This document shows positions 54,697 through 64,000 of a stretch of 64,000 nucleotides of DNA, piece after piece. Every line of letters starts with the position of its first letter. Position 1 is the first letter of the stretch. Origin of the DNA: a virus; the IMG/VR virus record IMGVR_UViG_3300042691_008788, positions 1 to 64,000 of that record; one strand, given 5' to 3'. The translations under genes were made by a program, and so were the position numbers. The notes under the pieces are model-generated. The model made no database searches, was not told the DNA's origin, and saw only the letters and a list, made by a program, of their open reading frames with translations.

Positions 54697-54730
54697 CAAA
54701 ACCCCCCGTGTGAAGAGCGGGGGGTTTGCA
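54697..54730 (+). terminator. Rho-independent terminator (bidirectional)
   Basis: Stem AAACCCCCCG/CGGGGGGTTT with a 9-base loop, 6 bases after the stop of the giant virion gene. The A/T flanks allow use from both sides. Confidence 0.85.
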
Positions 54731-54767
54731 CATGTGGGTGTCAAATCATAACCCACTCGCATCTATC

Positions 54768-54802
54768 TATGAAAAGAAACAACCCCCATTTCTGGGGGTT
54801 GT
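54768..54802 (-). terminator. Rho-independent terminator of the PEP-CTERM gene
   Basis: On the minus strand ACAACCCCCA-GAAA-TGGGGGTTGT followed by TTTCTTTTC. The 38 bases between it and the PEP-CTERM stop hold nothing else. Confidence 0.85.
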
Positions 54803-54840
54803 CGGCCAAGAGATGCTATCTCAAGGGGGGTTGTTACTAT

Positions 54841-55506
54841 TTAGCGGCGACGACGGCCAACAAGACCCGCCATGCCAAGAAGAGCGATTGCTCCTGGTGA
54901 TGGAGCAGAAAGAACAAATGCCCCACCCGCTGTGCTTCCAATCGACGGTGGAAGCGGATGCCAAGAACCCCATCCACCAGGTCCGAATGGACTGGTCTGC
55001 CAGAATCCCGCTGTGTTCTCTCCCTGCGACCATACGAACTGATCCCCAGCAGCATCATTGAGAAGAACACCGATGTTCATGAAATATGAACCCGCTGCAA
55101 TCTCAAATGCAAGAGGAACATAGAACTCATATACAGGTTGACCAAAGAAGTTTTCATCTCCAGTCGGTGTTGCGGTGATATTTGTCATGCTGATCTTGGT
55201 TGAGAAAACCTGATCGCTGAAATCATCATTCCAAACAACGACCTGAAATGCATAGAAGTTTGTGATTCCCTGATCATTGAAACCATTGGACGAACCCCAC
55301 CAACGAAGCGAGGATGTCGTATAGGAATCCTCAAGGGAGAATGCCTGTGCGCCACTTTGTGCATAGGTATATGTTCCCTTTGAATTGAATGCGTCAGAAT
55401 AGAATCCAACCGTGTCTGCCACTGGATTGTTCACAACTACAAATTCTGCCTTTGCTACCGAGCCACACATCACGGCTGCTACCAAACCAACAATAAAATT
55501 CTTCAT
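54841..55506 (-). CDS. Secreted PEP-CTERM-type surface protein
   Basis: 221 residues; AAAGGAGATAG upstream. An N-terminal signal peptide (NFIVGLVAAVMCGSVAKA, cleavage before EF), a beta-rich domain (FNSKGTYTYAQSGAQAFSLE, SLRWWGSSNGFNDQGI, YEFYVPLAFEIAAGSYF), and a C-terminal sorting tail: APSPGAIALLGMAGLVGRRRR, i.e. a P-x-P-G box, one hydrophobic helix and four Arg. Exosortase hosts anchor such proteins on the cell surface. A phage-borne copy would alter the host envelope. It has a consensus promoter and its own terminator, like a moron gene. Confidence 0.8.
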   Translation of the reverse strand: MKNFIVGLVAAVMCGSVAKAEFVVVNNPVADTVGFYSDAFNSKGTYTYAQSGAQAFSLEDSYTTSSLRWWGSSNGFNDQGITNFYAFQVVVWNDDFSDQVFSTKISMTNITATPTGDENFFGQPVYEFYVPLAFEIAAGSYFMNIGVLLNDAAGDQFVWSQGENTAGFWQTSPFGPGGWGSWHPLPPSIGSTAGGAFVLSAPSPGAIALLGMAGLVGRRRR

Positions 55507-55529
55507 TCTATCTCCTTTGTTTTACTGCC

Positions 55530-55543
55530 ACCACCATGGTGGT
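55530..55543. promoter_or_regulatory. Perfect 14-bp palindrome in the leader (possible operator)
   Basis: ACCACCATGGTGGT lies about 5-18 bases downstream of the predicted transcription start of the PEP-CTERM gene. It could be a repressor site or a 5' mRNA hairpin. Confidence 0.45.
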
Positions 55544-55554
55544 CAGTTGTTGTC

Positions 55555-55582
55555 ATTATATTCGTTTTTTATTGACTGTCAA
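55555..55582 (-). promoter_or_regulatory. Full-consensus sigma70 promoter for the PEP-CTERM gene
   Basis: On the minus strand TTGACA (55577-55582), 16-base spacer, TATAAT (55555-55560). Both hexamers are exact consensus. The -35 overlaps the stop of the ribonucleotide reductase gene. Confidence 0.85.
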
Positions 55583-57507
55583 GCAGTAAGATCAACGATT
55601 TCGCACTTATCACCAGAGCAAGCAAATGTCTGTGAACTTGCTGTTGCATCCACCTTCTCATATTGCTTCAACATCGACCAATCGACTCCTACAGGCATCT
55701 TTTCAAGAAGTGCATCGTATTGTGCCTTCGTGCATTCTTGATATGGAGCCTGTCGGTACGAGTGGTCCGAGTGGGGCAGGAACGAGATGCCGCTGATCTC
55801 ATCGAAGTGCTTGTAAACAAATGCACCTACATCCATCCACTCATGATCGCGAACAGTGATGGTGATAGATGGCTTGTGTTCACACCAGTGACGCTGATAT
55901 GCCAACCACAACTCAAGGTGTTCTATTGCCGTGAGGTCATTGCGGGTGACAGAACCCTCTGCCTTCTGCGGGAACGAGAAGACCATGGTGTGGTCGGGCT
56001 TCATGACGCACGGCTCATGGGGGAAGCCAAGATCCACCATCATCTGACAGAGTGGATCTTTGCGATCTGCACGAACGGTGCGGATGTAGTATTCGCTATG
56101 TCGTGGATGGATACCCGACGCAGAATCGGTTAATTGGCTGACAGTTCCAGAAGGTTTGACACATGTGATTGCAGCAGCGGGATTGATTCCAATCTTCTTA
56201 GACCACTCAAGATTTGTCTCAATGGCGTGTTCTTTGAGAGCGATCAGAATATTTGCACTATTTTTCGTATCACTCATCATCTTATTGTCAAGAATACCAG
56301 TCAGCGAAAGGCCAAGCAATGCCTCTTCTTCACAGTTCTTGTTCCATGATGATGAAAGATAAGGGAAGTGTGTTAGAGATGCTTGCCATGTGCCTAGAAT
56401 AGATGCTAGACGAACCTTGCGCTTCAGGGATTCTGCCGTGTCATCTGCTCTTACAACGACCTCGGTGAGATTACAGAACTCACAGTCGCGAAGAATGATC
56501 TCTGAACATGGATTCGTTCCAAAGTCATAGTTTGGATCGCGACGATCACCCAACTTTGCCACAGTCTTCTTTGCTGCATCGCGGTTGAATATTCCACGCT
56601 CACCGCTCTTGGACTTGTAAAGTGAAACCCACTCGTCCATGAACACACCGATCTCGGGCTTTTCCTTGTATGCAACAGAGTTGTTCGCTAGTGCGCGTTG
56701 TGCATTGTCATTCCACCATGCACCCGTCTTGGCATCGCGCATTCTTTCGTCTGTCAGGTTTGAAAGCGAAATGAGAGCAGAGCGTCGTACTCCTCCGACG
56801 ACGACAATCTCCGCAACCTTACAGACGATATCATGGCATTCGATGGATGTAAGTTTTCGTCCTGCGGCTCGTCTAAAGGTGTCAACGGTGAATCTAAAGA
56901 GATCCTCCAATGGCTTTGGTCCACTCGCGCGACCTCCAAATGTCTTAAGTCTTGCTCCCGCAGGACGAATCTTTGATAGATCCCATTGGGGTACTTGACC
57001 TCCAATAAGAAGAGAGATGAGTTCGCGGAACGCCTTAGCCCAACCAGCCTTTGAATCCTGCACAACAATCGTCGTATCGGAATCAGTGAACACTTCAGCG
57101 ATTGTAGGAAGTTTCTCGACATATTGCCTTTCCACGGAGAAGCCTACACCTGTACCGCACATCAATATGTAGAGGATCTCATCAAATGCGCGGACACGAT
57201 TGACTGCAACATAGGAGCAGTTATAACCAGCCGTATTGTCGCGCTTGAGGGCTTCTCCTGCGGTCATGAGCGAACGCATGGAAGGCATGATCTCAAGGTT
57301 CAGAATGGCTGTCTTCAGTTCCTGTCGAAGTGCGGGATCGACATTGTAGTTCTTGTTGTTGGCAAGATGATCGTCAAAGAACCTGAAGTAACGCTCAACA
57401 GTCTCTTCCCAAGTCTCCCGTCTACCCTCCTTCTCAAGCCATCTGGCGTATCTGGAAATGAAGATGAAGTGCTGATAAGGTGTTGGAAGACTCTGAAATG
57501 AACTCAT
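55579..57507 (-). CDS. nrdJ: B12-dependent (class II) ribonucleoside-triphosphate reductase
   Basis: 642 residues from ATG 57507 (CAGGAG upstream; the frame runs on 27 codons without a better start). Monomeric RTPR plan: AGYNCSYVAVNRVRAFDEIL, MCGTGVGFSVE, GVRRSALISLSN, ALANNSVAYKEKPEIG, NPCSEIILRDCEFCNLTEVV with the active-site Cys, CVKPSGTVSQLTDSASG and the C-terminal redox pair TFACSGDKCEI. It makes dNTPs from NTPs using adenosylcobalamin, so it needs host B12. Typical size (L. leichmannii enzyme 739). Expressed from an extended -10 TATACT site. Confidence 0.93.
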   Translation of the reverse strand: MSSFQSLPTPYQHFIFISRYARWLEKEGRRETWEETVERYFRFFDDHLANNKNYNVDPALRQELKTAILNLEIMPSMRSLMTAGEALKRDNTAGYNCSYVAVNRVRAFDEILYILMCGTGVGFSVERQYVEKLPTIAEVFTDSDTTIVVQDSKAGWAKAFRELISLLIGGQVPQWDLSKIRPAGARLKTFGGRASGPKPLEDLFRFTVDTFRRAAGRKLTSIECHDIVCKVAEIVVVGGVRRSALISLSNLTDERMRDAKTGAWWNDNAQRALANNSVAYKEKPEIGVFMDEWVSLYKSKSGERGIFNRDAAKKTVAKLGDRRDPNYDFGTNPCSEIILRDCEFCNLTEVVVRADDTAESLKRKVRLASILGTWQASLTHFPYLSSSWNKNCEEEALLGLSLTGILDNKMMSDTKNSANILIALKEHAIETNLEWSKKIGINPAAAITCVKPSGTVSQLTDSASGIHPRHSEYYIRTVRADRKDPLCQMMVDLGFPHEPCVMKPDHTMVFSFPQKAEGSVTRNDLTAIEHLELWLAYQRHWCEHKPSITITVRDHEWMDVGAFVYKHFDEISGISFLPHSDHSYRQAPYQECTKAQYDALLEKMPVGVDWSMLKQYEKVDATASSQTFACSGDKCEIVDLTA

Positions 57508-57555
57508 GTGAAACTGTACTCCTGTTTTTGTTGTTGAGTCGAATATGTAGACTGT

Positions 57556-57561
57556 AGTATA
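57556..57561 (-). promoter_or_regulatory. Extended -10 promoter for the ribonucleotide reductase gene
   Basis: On the minus strand TGCTATACT (TG-n-TATACT) about 49 bases before the ATG, no clear -35. Rest of the gap 57508-57625 holds no gene. Confidence 0.55.
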
Positions 57562-57625
57562 GCACAAAATTTGGCTTTGGAAGACCAAAGTATTTGGATT
57601 AACATTTGATTTTTATTGAGTTGTG

Positions 57626-59131
57626 TTACTCAAAATATCCATCAAAAGAAACGCTTCCACGCAACACTAATGTGTTGCCCGTTACGGTTCCAAATGGACG
57701 CACTATCAAATTAATGAAGTGACCCGCAGGAATAACAAGTGGAGATGTAAATTCCATGTTAAATCCTGGTTTATGGGCACCAGCCGCATCAGTTGCCAAA
57801 AACCCATGACCGCCGATTACAATGGATTTACCAGATACAGTTGTTGCCGAATCTGATGTATTGGTTGCGGAGGCACTTGAGCCAACAGTGACAATATATG
57901 ATATAAAAATAGGGTTGGTTGAGGCTCCTACCGATGGAACAGTATCTCCAATGCGAACACCTGTGATGTATAGGGTTTTGCCTGGTCGTGCAGCAGTTCC
58001 TATCGGATTCTGAAATGCAAACACTGGATAATCTGCATCGGATGTCAGAGTAGAAATAGCAGGAGATGTCCACAGACCACCAAGGTTATTGAGAGCAGGA
58101 GCAGATGTTGCCGTCCATGTACCCGCAGTACGAGCAGTCGCACTTGCTGGATGTCCTGTAGAAGCAGAAGCGCGAGTCACCGTTGGTCCTGGAGTGTTTC
58201 CAACATGTAGATGATATGATCCACCACCACTTCCCACCATTGCATGTGACCAAGGCTTATCTGTGTTCTGATCACCAAATCCAACATTCACACATCCAAC
58301 ATTGATTTGTCTGATAGTAGATGGGACTGCGGTATTTACCGTTCTGAATCCGACAGGCAAAGCCGATGCGTTAGAAAACTGTGACTGCGATGATGGACAC
58401 CTAATGCTTCCTACGAGTACATCATTGATCCAAAATTTCACAATATTGTTGTCAACAACAATGAGGTAGTGATTTATTTCCTCCTCTTTAAATAAACCGT
58501 AACCATCTCGGGAAGGAACATTTCTTGTATCTAATGTTATTTCTGTAATATCAATTTGGTTGCTTGTAATGATACCTTTCAGTTGACCACCTGAAATGCA
58601 TCTGAAAAAGATTCCATCAATGGGTTGTTGTGTGGCTTGATTCAAGAGGTACAACAATCCCCATTCACTGATGGCATTCACCGCCAGAGGACCACCTATG
58701 GAAATCCACATGTCCACATAGATGGGATAAGTTCCGAATGTAGGAAAAGTTCTCCATGTCCTCACATATGCAGCAGCACCGCTTGTAATCATCGCAGCAA
58801 TCGCAGCAGAATTGACCGTGAGAACTCCGTTAGCCTGTACAGAACCAGTGGTTGTTGCAAAAGAATAGAAATGTGTAGTGAGTATTACGCTTCCTTCAAA
58901 TGTCGCATTGAAGACAGTTTGGTCCGATCCCACGCGAACGCGATAGTCATCAGAGGACTCAATGGCTTTTAAATCACGGGAGCCAAGAATGCTTCCCGCA
59001 TCTATTTCTGTACTCAAACTAGCAAATCCAGCACTTATTTCAGTCTGTGGTGTCACCACCTTGAGTTGGTGATATGCATCTATATCCACCAAGTCATTTG
59101 AACGGTTTCCATTCGTAATCTTCACACTCAT
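57626..59131 (-). CDS. Fiber/appendage protein, paralog A
   Basis: 501 residues; AGAGGACTATAAG upstream. A polar N-terminal part (GNRSNDLVDIDAYHQLKVVT), a beta-sandwich with a lectin-like look (VILTTHFYSFATTTGSVQAN, FFRCISGGQLKGIITSN), a LWTSPAISTLTSDADYPVFAF segment and a C-terminal PLVIPAGHFINLIVRPFGTV. About two thirds identical to paralog B (59433-60929), with an 88-base stretch identical at DNA level. Probably an exposed virion fiber subunit. Confidence 0.65.
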   Translation of the reverse strand: MSVKITNGNRSNDLVDIDAYHQLKVVTPQTEISAGFASLSTEIDAGSILGSRDLKAIESSDDYRVRVGSDQTVFNATFEGSVILTTHFYSFATTTGSVQANGVLTVNSAAIAAMITSGAAAYVRTWRTFPTFGTYPIYVDMWISIGGPLAVNAISEWGLLYLLNQATQQPIDGIFFRCISGGQLKGIITSNQIDITEITLDTRNVPSRDGYGLFKEEEINHYLIVVDNNIVKFWINDVLVGSIRCPSSQSQFSNASALPVGFRTVNTAVPSTIRQINVGCVNVGFGDQNTDKPWSHAMVGSGGGSYHLHVGNTPGPTVTRASASTGHPASATARTAGTWTATSAPALNNLGGLWTSPAISTLTSDADYPVFAFQNPIGTAARPGKTLYITGVRIGDTVPSVGASTNPIFISYIVTVGSSASATNTSDSATTVSGKSIVIGGHGFLATDAAGAHKPGFNMEFTSPLVIPAGHFINLIVRPFGTVTGNTLVLRGSVSFDGYFE

Positions 59132-59148
59132 CTTATAGTCCTCTCCAT

Positions 59149-59433
59149 TCAGATTGCATCAATAGTAGCAAAAGAAAACTCAACTTGAGTCTTTACATAC
59201 GCATATGCATCAGCAACGGTAAATCCCGATGGGAAAACTGTTGGCATATCTGTGGGTTGAACTGTGTATGTAATCTGTCGTAACACTTCACACTCCCGTC
59301 CACGGGCAGTTTCATCATAATATCCATCTAGTCTTATGGTGCAAGACCCGTTTATATTAAAAGTAACCGCAGCAATTTTCCAGTACAAAGCGGGAACACC
59401 GTGTGGAGTTTGTACAATTTGTATAAGTGCCAT
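59149..59433 (-). CDS. Small virion/tail-associated protein
   Basis: 94 residues between the two fiber paralogs, starting on the last base of paralog B's stop. IQIVQTPHGVPALYWKIAAV, FNINGSCTIRLDGYYDETARG, TDMPTVFPSGFTVADAYAYV; a beta-rich module resembling small phage proteins that accompany fiber genes. No function known. Confidence 0.6.
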   Translation of the reverse strand: MALIQIVQTPHGVPALYWKIAAVTFNINGSCTIRLDGYYDETARGRECEVLRQITYTVQPTDMPTVFPSGFTVADAYAYVKTQVEFSFATIDAI

Positions 59434-60929
59434 TATTCAAAATATCCGTTTACTGCAAGGCTACTTGTAACTACAAGAGTATTGCTTGCTACTGTTCCAA
59501 ATGGACGCACAACGAAGTGAAAATAGTGTCCTGCGGGAACCATTAAAGGAGAATCAAACCGCACTTCAAATCCAGGTTTATAGTTTCCCACGACTTCAGT
59601 TGCCAAAAACCCATGTCCACCCACCGTGATGGATTTTCCCGATACAGTTGTTGCGGAATCTGCTGTGCTTGTGGCAACCGCACTGTTGCCAACCATAACA
59701 ATGTATGATAGAAAAATAGCGTTGGTTGAAGCCACAGTGGAAACATATGCTTCTCCAACACGAATACCTGTGATGTATAAAGTCTTTCCTGGAAGTGTCT
59801 GAGTTCCTGTCGGATTCTGAAATGCAAACACTGGATAATCTGCATCGGATGTCAGAGTAGAAATAGCAGGAGATGTCCACAGACCACCAAGGTTATTTAA
59901 TGCTGGTGCAGATGTTGCCGTCCATGTACCCGCAGTACGACCAGTCGCACTTGCTGGATGTCCAAATGTTGCACCAGCGCGAGTCACCGTTGGTCCTGGA
60001 GTGTTTCCATTTGCAAACTGATATGCTCCGTTACCCAAACCACACAGAACATGCGTCCAAGGCTTGTTTGTATTCTGATCACCAAATCCAACATTCACAT
60101 AACCAATGGAAAGTTGACGAGCAGAAGATGCTGCACCCGTATTTACTACACGGAATCCAACAGGATTACCAGATGATGCGGAGAACTGTGCCTGTGCAGC
60201 AGGACATGGAATTTCGGCAACAAGCACATCATTAATCCAAAAGCGGACTATGTCATTGTGGAATACAAGCAGATAGTGATTGGATTCAGTTGGATCAAAT
60301 GTGCCAACACCGTCTCGCGCAGGAACATTTGTCGTGGTGATGGTGACATCAGCAACATCTACAGAGTTATTAGTAACGATTGCCTTCAAAGTACCACCAG
60401 AAGTACGACGGAAGAAAATACCGTCAATGGGTTGTTGTGTGGCTTGTGCCGTGAGGTACAACAATCCCCATTCGCTTATTGCATTTGTGGCAGTGACATT
60501 GGCTTCACGAATCCACATGTCCACATAGGTGGGATAGGTTCCAAATGTTGAGAAATGCCTGTGTGAACGAACATAAGCAGCGTGACCTGTTGTGGTCGAT
60601 GTTCCATTGTTTAGCACCATGAATCCTGTGGCTTGTGCAGTTGTCATCGATGTGAGCAACTGACTCCATGTGGTTGTGAGGATGGTGGTACCTTCAAAGG
60701 TTGTATTGAACATTGTCTGGTCAATACCGACACGAAGACGATAGTCATCAGAGCATTCGGGGGGAATGACAGTACGAGTTCCCAATACATCACCACTATC
60801 CACTTCCGTACTCAACTGTACAAATCCTGCATTCTCCTCGGTCTGAGGAGTTACCACTTGCAATTCGTATGTTGCACTCACATTTGCAAGCCCTGCTGAA
60901 TTGTTTCCGCCCTTAATATTCACAGCCAT
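59433..60929 (-). CDS. Fiber/appendage protein, paralog B
   Basis: 498 residues; AAAGGAGATAAAAG upstream. Same plan as paralog A: N-terminal GGNNSAGLANVSATYELQVV, a central FFRRTSGGTLKAIVTNN segment, APALNNLGGLWTSPAISTLT and C-terminal PLMVPAGHYFHFVVRPFG. Probably arose by duplication and kept similar by recombination. Translated just before the small 94-residue protein. Confidence 0.65.
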   Translation of the reverse strand: MAVNIKGGNNSAGLANVSATYELQVVTPQTEENAGFVQLSTEVDSGDVLGTRTVIPPECSDDYRLRVGIDQTMFNTTFEGTTILTTTWSQLLTSMTTAQATGFMVLNNGTSTTTGHAAYVRSHRHFSTFGTYPTYVDMWIREANVTATNAISEWGLLYLTAQATQQPIDGIFFRRTSGGTLKAIVTNNSVDVADVTITTTNVPARDGVGTFDPTESNHYLLVFHNDIVRFWINDVLVAEIPCPAAQAQFSASSGNPVGFRVVNTGAASSARQLSIGYVNVGFGDQNTNKPWTHVLCGLGNGAYQFANGNTPGPTVTRAGATFGHPASATGRTAGTWTATSAPALNNLGGLWTSPAISTLTSDADYPVFAFQNPTGTQTLPGKTLYITGIRVGEAYVSTVASTNAIFLSYIVMVGNSAVATSTADSATTVSGKSITVGGHGFLATEVVGNYKPGFEVRFDSPLMVPAGHYFHFVVRPFGTVASNTLVVTSSLAVNGYFE

Positions 60930-60941
60930 CTTTTATCTCCT

Positions 60942-64000
<3,059 letters not shown>

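Overview
The window is part of the genome of a T4-like tailed phage (a myovirus). The evidence is T4-type genes: a tail-tube-fold baseplate protein, a gp26-type hub protein and tape measure at the left edge, a gp32-type ssDNA-binding protein and a gp33-type late-transcription factor near 47 kb, TATAAATA-class late promoters, and a set of proteins carrying T4-style capsid-targeting leaders. No portal, capsid, terminase or DNA polymerase gene lies in the window. The host is not known. One gene (54841-55506) has a signal peptide and a C-terminal PEP-CTERM-type sorting tail ending in four arginines, as in exosortase-bearing bacteria such as Phycisphaerae-type planctomycetes; this is the only host hint and is an inference.

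Layout. 1-3948 (+): end of a tail/baseplate operon, with a perfect T TTT TTT slippery heptamer joining the gp26-type gene to a small ORF just before the tape measure. 3945-4576 (-): deaminase and a small membrane protein. 4652-23008 (+): a long accessory and early region of many small genes, most coupled by ATGA/GTGA overlaps, interspersed with eleven tRNA genes, an HNH endonuclease, a secreted i-type-like lysozyme and a MoxR-type AAA+ ATPase. It ends in an EcoRI-like nuclease overlapping a Dam-type methyltransferase, which looks like a phage-borne restriction-modification pair. 23009-23446: non-coding, with a terminator, a four-tract G-quadruplex motif, three 14-bp repeats and a promoter. 23447-27184 (+): a VWA protein that pairs functionally with the MoxR ATPase, plus small zinc proteins.

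27282-44095: late genes on both strands, nearly all beginning with a short leader that contains a T4 prohead-protease site ([L/I/V]-x-E before A, S or a similar residue) in the first 10-40 residues. These look like internal head proteins packaged with the DNA and injected. They include a putative ADP-ribosyltransferase-like protein, a metalloprotease, a nucleotidyltransferase plus tandem acetyltransferase polyprotein and a KxDG ligase-like protein. A RuvC-like resolvase sits at the end of the plus-strand set. 44102-47690 (mostly -): conserved phage proteins, a RecB-type exonuclease, a structured RNA candidate, gp32 and gp33. 47772-54693 (+): large virion appendage proteins. 54841-64000 (-): the PEP-CTERM protein with its own promoter and terminator, a B12-dependent ribonucleotide reductase, and fiber/appendage proteins ending in a collagen-like fiber cut by the window edge.

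Two promoter classes are visible. Sigma70-like sites with a TATACT/TATAAT -10 precede early or host-like genes; at three of them the predicted start of transcription falls on the ATG. NTAAATA late sites precede virion and packaged-protein genes. Early genes from about 11.6 to 26 kb are visibly GC-richer than the late genes. All functional calls rest on motif reading alone; no database search was possible.
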